The notes under the pieces were generated by a model. That model was not told the DNA's origin. It saw nothing but the letters and a program-made list of their open reading frames with translations, and did no database searches. DNA of 64,000 nt from Myxococcales bacterium (GTDB taxonomy: Bacteria > Myxococcota_A > Polyangia > Polyangiales > Houyiibacteriaceae). The stretch lies in the NCBI GenBank assembly GCA_029863605.1, contig JAOTVB010000001.1, positions 286,187-350,186 on the forward strand, written 5' to 3'. Both the position numbers and the translations under genes were made by a program. This document shows, in pieces, positions 26,976 through 35,819 of this stretch. Numbering within the stretch: the first letter of the stretch is position 1; every line of letters starts with the position of its first letter.

Positions 26976-28088
26976 CTACCTAATCACCTCGGACACATGG
27001 GCGCCGATGGCAAGGGAAGCCGTAAGGCCTGGAGATTCGATGCCGATCAGGTGAACCACCCCAGGTTGCGATTTGGGCGTTGCGATGACGAAGTCGGCGA
27101 ACCCCCCACCTGGGCCGACGAGCTTCGGGCGGATCCCCGCATAGTCCGGCGTCAAGTGCTCGGGTCGGATTGCGGGCAGGTATCGTGCGACCGCCTCGGC
27201 GAATCTCTCGGCGTGCGATTCGTCCACGGTGTAGTCGATCTGGTCGACGTACTTGGCGTCCGGGCCTGCGCGGCGAGCTCCCGAGAGGTCGGCCGTGATG
27301 TGCACGCCGAGGCCTGCGCCCTGGGGCAGAGGATAGATCAAGCTGTGCTTCGTCGGAGGCGCCCCCGCCTGAAGCGCGAAGTACGAGCCCTTGCAGGGAT
27401 AGAGACGCCAGGGCCGCTCGCGTGGCGGCAGGCCCGACTTTTCGGCGATGTCGAGGGCTGAAAGGCCAGCGGCGTTGACGATCCGACGTGTCCGTATCTC
27501 CGTCGCTCGACCCATTGTGTCTGTGGTTCGAACGATCCAATCTCGTCCCGATCGACCGATTTCCTCGACCACCGTCTGAAAGACGGTCGTGCCGTCGGCT
27601 TCCCGCACCTCGCGAAGGAAGCTTGCAAGTAATTCGTGAACGTCGATGACGCCAGAAGTGGGCGAGTAGAGCGCAGCCTGGCAGCGAAGCTCAGGATCCC
27701 TTCGCGCGACTTCTGCACCGGTCAACGGCTCGAGATCGCCGGCCCCCACCTCTTTGGCGTGTCGCGCGAGCTTGCGGAGACGCTCCTCGTCCTCATCGCT
27801 CGTTGCAACGATCAGCTTGCCCGTGCGCGCATGCGGGATGTCGTGGATTTCACACCACCGGTAGAGAAGCATCTTGCCCTCGATACAGAGGCGCGTCTTG
27901 AGGGAGTCGCCCGGATAGTAGATCCCTGCATGGATCACACCGCTGTTGCGGCTCGAGATCTCTCGGCCAGGGCCTACTTCGCGTTCGATCAAGACGACCG
28001 AATCGAGGCGGCAAGCGAGCTCGACCGCACATGCGAGGCCGACGGCGCCCGCCCCGATCACGACTGCATCGACCTCGTCGCCCGCCAT
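26976..28088 (-). CDS. lhgO: L-2-hydroxyglutarate oxidase/dehydrogenase, FAD-dependent
   Basis: LhgO oxidises L-2-hydroxyglutarate, a side product of malate or lactate dehydrogenase, to 2-oxoglutarate and feeds electrons to the membrane quinone pool. The 370-residue protein has the N-terminal FAD motif VIGAGAVGLACAVELA, the family signature SSRNSGVIHAGIYY near 45, PRPL-like RPWRLYPCKGSYF near 226 and the C-terminal IGIESPGLTASLAIG. The start follows the lytic transglycosylase stop by 12 bases. Symbol assigned on family pattern. Confidence 0.88.
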   Translation of the reverse strand: MAGDEVDAVVIGAGAVGLACAVELACRLDSVVLIEREVGPGREISSRNSGVIHAGIYYPGDSLKTRLCIEGKMLLYRWCEIHDIPHARTGKLIVATSDEDEERLRKLARHAKEVGAGDLEPLTGAEVARRDPELRCQAALYSPTSGVIDVHELLASFLREVREADGTTVFQTVVEEIGRSGRDWIVRTTDTMGRATEIRTRRIVNAAGLSALDIAEKSGLPPRERPWRLYPCKGSYFALQAGAPPTKHSLIYPLPQGAGLGVHITADLSGARRAGPDAKYVDQIDYTVDESHAERFAEAVARYLPAIRPEHLTPDYAGIRPKLVGPGGGFADFVIATPKSQPGVVHLIGIESPGLTASLAIGAHVSEVIR

Positions 28089-28100
28089 TGCTTCGTTGTA

Positions 28101-30470
28101 TCAGAAAGACAGCGGATCGACGCGTTGCGCCGGTAACCGTACCGATAGCGTCGGCGGTGGAAGCTGCTGCTGCTTACGATAGGCTTCGTAGTTCACCAAA
28201 ACCCGCCGCACGTAGCGGTGGGTCTGCGAGAATGGGATCTGCTCCAGAAAAACGTCGACCGAGGTTTGGTCGGCGCATTCCTGCATCCATCGGCGTACGT
28301 TGTGCGGGCCCCCGTTATAGGCTGCGATGGCAAGGGGCAGGCGGCCGTCAAACCGGCGGATCAACGAAGTCAGGTACCACGCCGCGAACTCCAAGTTGGT
28401 ACGTGGATCGAGCAAGTCCGCCGGCGAGAAGTCCTCGTGGCCGAGTGCATGCGCGATCAACTGGCCTGTGCGGGGCATGATCTGCATGAGACCGACGGCG
28501 CCGGCATACGACACGATGTGCTTCTGGTAGGCGCTTTCGACGCGCATGACCGCGAGCAAGAGGTTTGGGTCGAGACCGTATCGGTTCGCTGCGGGTACAG
28601 CGAGCCACTCGTACGCGCGCGGCAAGGTCTCGATGAAGCTGGGACCCGCAAAGCCTCCTGCAGTTCCCATGTCACCCAGCGAAGCCGCCACCGAAGAAAG
28701 AGTCGCGCGATCCGAGTCGCTCAGTCCCAGGCGCGCGGCGCGGAGGTCTGTCGCGATAGACTCGTGTACACGGCCGTCGGCGCGCGCTACCGAATCGAGG
28801 CCGGCTCGCGCGACGGGCTTTCCGAGCGCGTGCCGCCATGAGAGATATGCTTCGAAGAGCTCGGCAGTCGCCGAATCCCGCTCGCCGATGCGAAGGAGGT
28901 CGGCCGCTCGCCCAATCCAGGGATAGGTGTCGCTGTGGATCTCCGCAATGGGCTCCAGTCGACCAGCAAGCTCGGAGTCGGCAGTTTGCGGGGCACGTGG
29001 CATGCCGCGTCGGTCGAGGTCGGAGAACCCTTCTGGGCTCTCGATGCGACTACCGGCCTCGAGCCTGGCGAGGCCGTTGACGGCCCAGATCGCGTAGTAC
29101 TCGTCGCCGGTTTCGAGCGTGGTCGAGTAGTAGCTCCGTGCTTCGTCGGGCCGTCCCCCACGTTCATGTGCCCTGCCGAGGTGATAGAGCGCAGCGGCCC
29201 GATACCGAGTATTGTCTTGCTTTGCCACGCGGTTGAGCAGGACGATGATCAGCCCTTCGCCTCCGGTCCCGACTGCCGCCATCGCCGCATCGAGTAGGGT
29301 GGTGGATGCGACCCCTGCCCGCGCGCCCAAAGCCACCAGCATATCGTCGACTTCGTCTTTCAAGCCAGCGGGAGAGGCAAGCCGGATCATGTCACGGAGC
29401 TGCGTAGATGGAATGGCTGCATATGCTCGTCTCGCTCTCAGCCTACTCAGCGCCACGAGCACGGTGGCCTTTTCGCGTGCTGCTGCAGCTTGCGCCATGT
29501 CGTTCGCGTGGTCCTTGATCTCTCGAGTTGACGCGACGTCGGCGGATGGAAATCCCTGCGCAGTACGAAGGTAGGTCTCCGCCGCTTGCCAGCGACCTTC
29601 ATAACGAGCTAGCCGGCCTGCGAGGTAGTGAACCCTGGCGTCCTGCTCCGGTGTCAGTGACGTTTCGAGCAACTCGTTGACGTTTGCCTTGGCTTTGTCG
29701 AGCGGCCCCGTGCGCACGAGCTCTCGCGCGATTCTGACTCGTGCTTCGGTCGTCAGCTCTGGGGTGTGATACCCGAGCCGCGCAAGACGGGTCAGCTCGG
29801 CTCCTGCGCGGGGCGCGAGGTGGCTTCCCGGGTGGTCGACGCGGATGGCGTGAAGTATCTGCGCCGCTTCGTCGTGACGCTGCTGCCGCAGGAGGCTCCG
29901 GGCGTGCTCAAACAGCAGGTCGGCGCGCTCGGGAAGGGCTGGATAGGTCCACAACAGGTCGTGGAGGGCCGCTTCCCCGACCGGGTCATCGGCTCGAAGG
30001 AGCGCGAAGGCATAGCCAAAGCTCCCTTGGACCCTGACCGATTCATGAATGCTCTCGGTGGCTTCCGCGAAAAAAATCGCCGCGCGATCCGGCCGGTCAC
30101 GAAGCAGCTCGAGCCGCGCGCTCTGAAGCGCGATGTGGTCGGCGATTCGCGGAAGGCCTTGGTGGGCGAGATCCAGTTTCAGGCGCGCCGCTTCATAGCG
30201 GGCGGCCGCGATCAACTGTGTGGCTTGCCGGTAGGCTCGAACCGCGCTGCTCGACGTCGGATCCGCTTCGGTGAGTGCAATCGGAGCAGCGTACGGGCCA
30301 CACATGCCGCCGGCAGAGATCCACGGGCGGTCGACATTGATCGTCGTTTCGACGAGACGCGCTTGCTCGGCGACGCACATGGGTACTTCGGGTGACGCGT
30401 ACACGGGCGCTGGCGCCCAACAGGAGAGCACCGATGCAAACACGACAGCAATGAGTCTGCGATGCGTCAC
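28101..30470 (-). CDS. slt: Soluble lytic murein transglycosylase with TPR-like N-terminus
   Basis: The C-terminal SLT domain (about 640-780) has catalytic Glu in AVMRVESAYQ, then GAVGLMQIMP and AIAAYNGG; it cleaves peptidoglycan between MurNAc and GlcNAc, forming 1,6-anhydro ends. The long N-terminal part is helical and repeat-rich like the Slt70 superhelix. The GTG at 30470 (789 residues) is chosen because it gives a clean signal peptide MTHRRLIAVVFAS...VYA-S. A TTG at 30509 would add 13 residues before the signal. Periplasmic. Gap of 115 bases to the small gene upstream. Confidence 0.9.
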   Translation of the reverse strand: MTHRRLIAVVFASVLSCWAPAPVYASPEVPMCVAEQARLVETTINVDRPWISAGGMCGPYAAPIALTEADPTSSSAVRAYRQATQLIAAARYEAARLKLDLAHQGLPRIADHIALQSARLELLRDRPDRAAIFFAEATESIHESVRVQGSFGYAFALLRADDPVGEAALHDLLWTYPALPERADLLFEHARSLLRQQRHDEAAQILHAIRVDHPGSHLAPRAGAELTRLARLGYHTPELTTEARVRIARELVRTGPLDKAKANVNELLETSLTPEQDARVHYLAGRLARYEGRWQAAETYLRTAQGFPSADVASTREIKDHANDMAQAAAAREKATVLVALSRLRARRAYAAIPSTQLRDMIRLASPAGLKDEVDDMLVALGARAGVASTTLLDAAMAAVGTGGEGLIIVLLNRVAKQDNTRYRAAALYHLGRAHERGGRPDEARSYYSTTLETGDEYYAIWAVNGLARLEAGSRIESPEGFSDLDRRGMPRAPQTADSELAGRLEPIAEIHSDTYPWIGRAADLLRIGERDSATAELFEAYLSWRHALGKPVARAGLDSVARADGRVHESIATDLRAARLGLSDSDRATLSSVAASLGDMGTAGGFAGPSFIETLPRAYEWLAVPAANRYGLDPNLLLAVMRVESAYQKHIVSYAGAVGLMQIMPRTGQLIAHALGHEDFSPADLLDPRTNLEFAAWYLTSLIRRFDGRLPLAIAAYNGGPHNVRRWMQECADQTSVDVFLEQIPFSQTHRYVRRVLVNYEAYRKQQQLPPPTLSVRLPAQRVDPLSF

Positions 30471-30585
30471 GCTCTCTATGAGTTTGCAAAATTGTGAGCT
30501 GCGGCGCAAAGAATGAGTTGTCTTTGCTCGCGTTTTTGTGTAGTGCGCGCGCGGTCCCTACTCGCCCCAATGCCGTTTGTCGTCC

Positions 30586-30759
30586 CTATTCTTGCATGTC
30601 TTCATCGTCTTGTGAGGTAGCTGACTCTTTTGTGGAATCGTCCTCCAGCTCCGGCAACAAGACGGTCACGACGCCAATTCCGATCAAAACTGCAAACCCC
30701 ACGGCCAACCAGAAGGTTCTCCACTTCGGAGTCTCGTATGTGTCTTCGTAGCGCGTCAC
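30586..30759 (-). CDS. Small single-pass membrane protein downstream of proS
   Basis: A 57-residue frame starts with GTG 4 bases after the proS stop. It encodes a polar start (TRYEDTYETPKWR), one membrane helix (about residues 15-36, FWLAVGFAVLIGIGVVTVLL) and a very acidic tail (EDDSTKESATSQDDEDMQE). The tight spacing, charge order and stop position suggest a real gene co-transcribed with proS. I recognise no family. It is below common gene-finder length limits. Confidence 0.6.
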   Translation of the reverse strand: MTRYEDTYETPKWRTFWLAVGFAVLIGIGVVTVLLPELEDDSTKESATSQDDEDMQE

Positions 30760-30763
30760 GCGT

Positions 30764-32479
30764 TCAGCCCCTGAGAGCGGCCAGTGCCGCTTTCGTCGCG
30801 GATACGATGTTGACGGCGGGTACGTCCTCCGACTCCGCTTCGATGCGCTTCTTGAGCTCCACCGTGCCCTGCTTCAGCCCGCGTGAACCGACCGTAATTC
30901 GCAACGGAATTCCGAGTAAATCGGCATCCTTGAATTTCACCCCGGGGCGTTCCGAGCGGTCGTCGAGCAGAGCCTCGACGCCCTCAGCGCACAGGGTTTC
31001 GTAGATCTCGGTGGCCTTCGTGAGGGGCTCCTCATCCTTGCCGATGGGGGTCACGATCACTTCGTACGGAGCGACATGCACCGGCCAGCGGATCCCTTGC
31101 TCGTCGTGATGTTGCTCGATGATGGCGGCGATTAGCCTCGTCACCCCGATTCCGTAGCAGCCCATCACGATTGGATGACTGTTACCCTGCTCGTCGAGGA
31201 AGGTCGCGTTCATCCTATCGCTGTAGTGTGTGCCAAGGACGAAGATATGACCTCCCTCGATTCCGCGATAGAGCTCTAAAGTCCCGCTACACTTGGGGCA
31301 GGGGTCGCCCGAGGTCGCTTGACGGATCGAGAGGACCTCGGCGGTGTAGTCGCGCCCATGATTGACGTTCTTGAGATGGTAGGGCGTCTCCCCAGCACCC
31401 GCGATCGCGTTCAGCACCGAAACGGCGTCGGGATCGGCAATGATGCGCCCCTCGAAGTCAACTGGACCAACGAAACCGATTTCCGTGTTCGTGGTCTCCT
31501 TGACCGCCGCATCCGATGCGAGAACCACCTCGTCAACCCCCAGCTGGCGGGCAAGGCTGATCTCGTTGATCTCGTGGTCGCCTCGAACGATGGCCAGGAC
31601 GATTTCATCACCTGCAAGATAGACCAGTGACTTGAGCGTGTGGGCCGCGTTCGCGTCCGGCCCGAAGAAGGCGACCACTTCCTCGATGGTATGGGTATTT
31701 GGGGTTTCGATTCTTTCTAAGGGAAGCATTTGCGATGCATCCGGCTCGGCACCCGTGACGGGCCCGGGGCGGGCGATTTCGACGTTCGCGGCGTAATCGC
31801 ACTCGTTGCAGGCGACGATCGAGTCTTCCCCGGTCTGGGCGAGAACCTGGAACTCGGCGCTTTGCTTGCCGCCGATGGCTCCGCTGTCGGCCTCCACTAC
31901 ACGATAGTCGAGCCCGAGTCGTTGAAAGATCCGGTGGTAGGTGTCGTGCATCTGTTGGTAACTCGCCAATGCAGCTTCGTCCGATACGTCGAAGGAATAG
32001 GCATCCTTCATGATGAACTCGCGACATCGGAGAAGACCAGCACGCGGCCGGGGCTCGTCGCGATACTTGTTCTGAATCTGGTAGAGGTTGAGCGGCAGCT
32101 GGCGGTAGCTCTTCACTTCGCGACGTACCAGGTCGGTGACGATCTCTTCGTGCGTGGGCCCGAGGTGGTACTCGCCGCCCTTACGGTCTTTGATGCGCAG
32201 CAGGGTCGGCCCGTAGAGCTCCCAACGACCCGACTCTTTGAAGTACTCGCCAGGGAGAAAGGTCGGCATCAGGAGCTCTTGCGCACCCGCCGCATCCATT
32301 TCCTCTCGTACGATCTTCTCGATCTTGTGGAGCACCCGTGTTCCGAGGGGAAGAAGCTCGTAGATACCGGCCCCCACCATGCGCGCGTATCCCGCACGCA
32401 ACATGAGGATATGCGACGGCATCGTCGCATCCTTCGGCACTTCCTTGACCGTCGGAATGAACGCCCGCGAATACCGCAT
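30764..32479 (-). CDS. proS: Prolyl-tRNA synthetase
   Basis: ProS charges tRNA-Pro. The 571-residue enzyme is the bacterial type with class II motifs: motif 1 near 45-75, motif 2 in YRDEPRPRAGLLRCREFIMKD near 137, the editing INS domain (about 225-385) and motif 3 MGCYGIGVTRLIAA near 438, then the anticodon-binding domain. The start RYSRAFIPTVKEVPKDA is the family start. First gene of the minus-strand run that ends with trxB. Confidence 0.96.
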   Translation of the reverse strand: MRYSRAFIPTVKEVPKDATMPSHILMLRAGYARMVGAGIYELLPLGTRVLHKIEKIVREEMDAAGAQELLMPTFLPGEYFKESGRWELYGPTLLRIKDRKGGEYHLGPTHEEIVTDLVRREVKSYRQLPLNLYQIQNKYRDEPRPRAGLLRCREFIMKDAYSFDVSDEAALASYQQMHDTYHRIFQRLGLDYRVVEADSGAIGGKQSAEFQVLAQTGEDSIVACNECDYAANVEIARPGPVTGAEPDASQMLPLERIETPNTHTIEEVVAFFGPDANAAHTLKSLVYLAGDEIVLAIVRGDHEINEISLARQLGVDEVVLASDAAVKETTNTEIGFVGPVDFEGRIIADPDAVSVLNAIAGAGETPYHLKNVNHGRDYTAEVLSIRQATSGDPCPKCSGTLELYRGIEGGHIFVLGTHYSDRMNATFLDEQGNSHPIVMGCYGIGVTRLIAAIIEQHHDEQGIRWPVHVAPYEVIVTPIGKDEEPLTKATEIYETLCAEGVEALLDDRSERPGVKFKDADLLGIPLRITVGSRGLKQGTVELKKRIEAESEDVPAVNIVSATKAALAALRG

Positions 32480-32575
32480 GGCGCCGCTCTAGCAGGCCAA
32501 GCGGACACGTTCCACCCCTCCAACCGCAGAAGCGGTTTGGTTTCGCGGGGTTGTGAAGAGGGAGAGTGGCGCTTC

Positions 32576-33823
32576 CTAGGTGCCGATGACGAAGCTGACG
32601 CTCGTGGTGCCGCTTCCGCCGATGTTGAGGGTCTGGATGTTCTTGGCGCCGTTGATTTGGTAACTGCCGGCTTCGCCCGCGACCTGCTTGTGCGAGTCGA
32701 GGACTTGGCGGACCCCAGTAGCGCCAACGGGATGACCAGCACCGATGAGGCCGCCACTCGGGTTGATCGGGGTCTTGCCACCGAGGGCGATGACGCCTTC
32801 TTCGACCGCCTTCCAGCTTTCGCCAGGGGCAGTGAGACCGAAGTGGTCGATCGCCATGTACTCCGAGGTCGTAAAGCAGTCATGCGTTTCAATGCCGTCG
32901 ATGCCATCGCTGTCGGTTATGCCAGCGCGTTTTTGCGCGTCTGTGACGGTGGCGCGAACGTGGGGAAGCACGTACTCGTGGTTGGCACTCTCTGCGATCT
33001 TGTCTTCGAAGCGAATCCGCGCCGTGTGATGCCCCCAGCCCTTGATGCGAGGGATCGACTCGAGCGATACCCCGACGCGCTCCGCCCACTTCTTGGCGTA
33101 TTCGGGCGAGGCGAGCAGCACGGCTGCCGCGCCGTCGGTCACCTGCGAGCAGTCGGAGATGTTGATGCGCCCGCCGATGTTGCCGTTGAATTCGTCACGG
33201 CTCATCGCATGGTCGTAGTTCATGTACCAGGTGCGTGTTTGCGCGTTTGGATTGAGCTTCGCGTTTGCGTAGTTGATCGTGCTGATCCCGGCGAGGTGCT
33301 CGTCCTTCAACCCGTAGCGCTTGTCGTACTCGTCGCCGAGCTTTCCAAAGAGCTTCGGGAAGGGGAACTCGACGCCCTGGGCCTCGAGCTCGTACCAAGC
33401 TGCCGTCCCTAGGAAGTCGCCGCCTTCACCGGCGCCGACGGTTTTCATCTGCTCGACGCCAACCACACATGCGAGGTCGTAGCGCTTGGCTTCGATCTCG
33501 GCACCCGCAGCGAGGAGCGCGATGCTGCCCGAGGCACAGGCTGCCTCGTGTCGCGAAGTCGGAAGGCCGCTGAAGACGGGGTCGATCTCGAGAAAGAAAG
33601 CCCCCATATGGCCCTGCTTGCTGTAGAGCTCACCGGCGAAGTTTCCGGTGTGCGCCACTTCAATTTCGCTCGGCTCGATCTGCGTCTTTTCGAGCGCGCC
33701 GAGAACCGCCTCGCGCATCATCGCAACGAAGTGTTTCTTCTCTTTGCTCCAGTTGCGGGCAAAGTCCGTTTGATACCCGCCGAGAACGTAAACCTCTGGA
33801 ACCTGTGCCATCTGACTCACCAA
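32576..33823 (-). CDS. SCP2-type thiolase (acetyl-CoA acyltransferase)
   Basis: The 415-residue thiolase has the nucleophilic Cys96 in EAACASGS, His314 and Cys316 in IETHDCF and His364 in GGLIGAGHPVGATG. The C-terminal CxG motif of classic thiolases is replaced by NIGGSG. The HDCF cysteine takes its place in SCP2/SCPx thiolases, which cleave 3-ketoacyl-CoA, often branched or sterol side chains. It follows the 3-hydroxyacyl-CoA dehydrogenase gene by 9 bases, giving the last two steps of a beta-oxidation round. The start could also be the ATG four codons later. Confidence 0.88.
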   Translation of the reverse strand: MVSQMAQVPEVYVLGGYQTDFARNWSKEKKHFVAMMREAVLGALEKTQIEPSEIEVAHTGNFAGELYSKQGHMGAFFLEIDPVFSGLPTSRHEAACASGSIALLAAGAEIEAKRYDLACVVGVEQMKTVGAGEGGDFLGTAAWYELEAQGVEFPFPKLFGKLGDEYDKRYGLKDEHLAGISTINYANAKLNPNAQTRTWYMNYDHAMSRDEFNGNIGGRINISDCSQVTDGAAAVLLASPEYAKKWAERVGVSLESIPRIKGWGHHTARIRFEDKIAESANHEYVLPHVRATVTDAQKRAGITDSDGIDGIETHDCFTTSEYMAIDHFGLTAPGESWKAVEEGVIALGGKTPINPSGGLIGAGHPVGATGVRQVLDSHKQVAGEAGSYQINGAKNIQTLNIGGSGTTSVSFVIGT

Positions 33824-33832
33824 ACCTTTCGT

Positions 33833-35185
33833 TCACGCGGCAACGAAGAACTTGCCCACATTGACCTGTGGGTCTCGGAAAAACGTGGTGCCTTCTTGGG
33901 CGTTTGTCAGGGCAGGCGGCACGGGAAGCCCGGCCTTTTCGATCATCTGGATGCTCGGCTTTAGGCCGATGACGTCCACCAGAACGCTCGGTGGCGCCCA
34001 GTTGAAGCCGAAGCCCATGATGCGATCAATGCCCGAAATGTCGTCTGTCACTTCGCCAACCCGGTGGAACGAGTAGCTGATGTATCCGGCGATGACTTTT
34101 TGAGCGATCGCGGCGTGCGGGCCGGTCGCGGCTGCAAACGCCTGCATGCCTTCACGGTAGCGACCGACGCGGTGCAATTCCGAGACCTCTTCGATGAAGG
34201 GCAGCTCCGGCCGTGCGATCGCACTCTTTTGGCTGTACTTTCGCGTCTTCGGGTCGAGCACGATACGCTCACCTGCGTCGTCTTTTCCGAAAAAACCAGC
34301 GCCAGTCTTGCGACCGAGGACACCCTTGGCCATCAGGTCCGCCATGTAGTTGGGGAGCTTCAGGGTTTCGTGCGCCTCGTCCGGCGCCAGCTCGTAAATG
34401 TTGTCGACGATCGCGCGATGGATGTCCCAGCCAACGAGATCGATCGTCGCGAGTGGTGTCATGGCGCGGCCGGTATAGGGACCGACCAGCTCGTCGATCA
34501 GCAGTGGACCGTGCTCCTCGGCGAGGATGGCGCACTCGTTGAGCACCTTGAAACCGATCCGGTTGCCGGCAAAGCCTGGGGTGTCGGCGGTGCGCACCAT
34601 GGCTCGACCGAGCAGCTTCGTACAATACTCGTCGATGAAGTCCACGAGCTTCGGATCGGTGTCCTTGCCGGCGATGAGCTCGGTGCCGACGATGACATTT
34701 GGGGGATTGAAGAAGTGAAGCCCGAGGAAGTTCTTGCGAAACGATTCGCTCCGCCCCTCGGCGAGCAAGTTGATCGATAAGCCCGAGGTGACCGTCGCGA
34801 CGATCGAATCCGGTCGCCTGACTTTGTCGATCCGCTCGAAGAACTCGCGCTTCAGGTCGAGCCGCTCGGTGACGGCCTCGAAGATGAGATCCGCCTCGGC
34901 GACGGCGCGATCGAAGTCCGCGTCGTAGCTGCCCGTCTCGACCCGATTGGCGACGGTACTCGATCGCACCATCTTGATCGCCGCGGATAACCCACCGTCG
35001 GCTTTTTCCTTCGTCCGAGCCAGGAATGTGACCCGGGGGACGGCCAAGGTGAAAAGCGCCCCGCTACCTGCGCCCATCGCGCCATTGGCGCCTAGGACTA
35101 CAACGCGTTGGATCGAGCGAGAGTTGAGTAAGTCCGTGGACTTGGCGCTCTTCCCTACCGCGCTCGCCGTGCTCGCCGACAACAT
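33833..35185 (-). CDS. 3-hydroxyacyl-CoA dehydrogenase
   Basis: The 450-residue protein has the NAD motif VVVLGANGAMGAG near 28-40, then EAVTERLDLKREFF near 103 and GLHFFNPPNVI with the catalytic His near 155. The C-terminal dimer domain is present (TPGFAGNRIGFKVLNEC, then GRKTGAGFF). No enoyl-CoA hydratase domain is fused. It oxidises 3-hydroxyacyl-CoA to 3-ketoacyl-CoA, the substrate of the downstream thiolase. The ATG follows AAAGGA. A promoter (35236-35241, 35212-35217) and operator-like repeats lie upstream. Confidence 0.92.
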   Translation of the reverse strand: MLSASTASAVGKSAKSTDLLNSRSIQRVVVLGANGAMGAGSGALFTLAVPRVTFLARTKEKADGGLSAAIKMVRSSTVANRVETGSYDADFDRAVAEADLIFEAVTERLDLKREFFERIDKVRRPDSIVATVTSGLSINLLAEGRSESFRKNFLGLHFFNPPNVIVGTELIAGKDTDPKLVDFIDEYCTKLLGRAMVRTADTPGFAGNRIGFKVLNECAILAEEHGPLLIDELVGPYTGRAMTPLATIDLVGWDIHRAIVDNIYELAPDEAHETLKLPNYMADLMAKGVLGRKTGAGFFGKDDAGERIVLDPKTRKYSQKSAIARPELPFIEEVSELHRVGRYREGMQAFAAATGPHAAIAQKVIAGYISYSFHRVGEVTDDISGIDRIMGFGFNWAPPSVLVDVIGLKPSIQMIEKAGLPVPPALTNAQEGTTFFRDPQVNVGKFFVAA

Positions 35186-35211
35186 CTTACGTCCTTTCGC
35201 TACCTCAGCTG

Positions 35212-35241
35212 TTTACAAGTTAACTAGCCGGGAAGCGTCAA
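35212..35241 (-). promoter_or_regulatory. Probable promoter of the dehydrogenase-thiolase operon
   Basis: On the minus strand, TTGACG (35241-35236) and TGTAAA (35217-35212) are separated by 18 bases and lie about 27 bases before the start codon. The -10 box is one of three TTTACA (TGTAAA on the other strand) copies in this gap. Confidence 0.5.
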
Positions 35242-35344
35242 TGTGGGTCGGTCAGAGTCCAAAGTCAACCTAAACTCAGCAAAAACAGGTATTTACAGGC
35301 GATTTACAAACCTGGTTTGGCCTGGTTTTCGGACAACTAGCCGG
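35222..35344. promoter_or_regulatory. Repeat-rich, operator-like region between the beta-oxidation genes and yqeY
   Basis: The segment holds a palindrome AAACCTGGTTT (35308-35318), a second CCTGGTTT (35321-35328) exactly 10 bases after the first (35311), an inverted AAACAGGT (35283-35290) and TTTACA at 35292-35297 and 35303-35308 (11 bases apart). The 10-bp direct repeat AACTAGCCGG flanks it (35222-35231 and 35335-35344). The helical phasing suggests a regulator-binding site for the divergent genes. No protein is assigned. Confidence 0.5.
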
Positions 35345-35396
35345 AATTACAGGGATCTCGATAGACTCATGTGGGATCCGAGCGCAGGCTTCGGCC

Positions 35397-35816
35397 ATGT
35401 CACTGCTCGATACGATCAATGCAGACCTCAAAAAGGCGATGTTGGCGCGCGACGAGATCACCCGGGACACCCTACGAATGCTCAAGTCTGAGCTCCTCAC
35501 CCTCGACAAACCCGATGAGATGGAGGTTCTCTCACGTGCGGTCAAATCCCGGCGGGACAGCGCTCAGAGTTACAGGGAGGGCGGCCGCGAGGACCTCGCC
35601 AAGAAGGAAGAGGCGGAGATCGCGGTCGTTGAGCGTTACCTACCGGCGCAACTCACCGAAGACGAGGCCCGCGAAGCCATCACCGCGATCGTCGCGGATC
35701 TCGGCGCTGCCAGTAAGAAAGACCTCGGCAGGGTCATGAAAGAAGTGATGGCACGTCACCGAGGACAGATCGATGGCAAGCTCGCGTCGTCGATCGCGGG
35801 ACAGCTCCTCGCCTGA
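35397..35816 (+). CDS. yqeY: GatB/YqeY domain protein
   Basis: The 139-residue protein matches YqeY: LLDTINADLKKAMLARDEITRDTLRML at the start, SRRDSAQSYREGGREDLAKKEEAEI near 51 and LPAQLTEDEAREAI near 82. YqeY is related to the tRNA-binding tail of GatB and is thought to act on tRNA or translation; its exact role is not established. It is alone on the plus strand, 3 bases from the convergent HEAT-repeat gene. Confidence 0.9.
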   Translation: MSLLDTINADLKKAMLARDEITRDTLRMLKSELLTLDKPDEMEVLSRAVKSRRDSAQSYREGGREDLAKKEEAEIAVVERYLPAQLTEDEAREAITAIVADLGAASKKDLGRVMKEVMARHRGQIDGKLASSIAGQLLA

Positions 35817-35819
35817 TGA

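Noticed and set aside
31730-33412. 560-codon plus-strand open frame
   Set aside because: Antisense to proS and the thiolase gene; no domain similarity and no ribosome-binding site.
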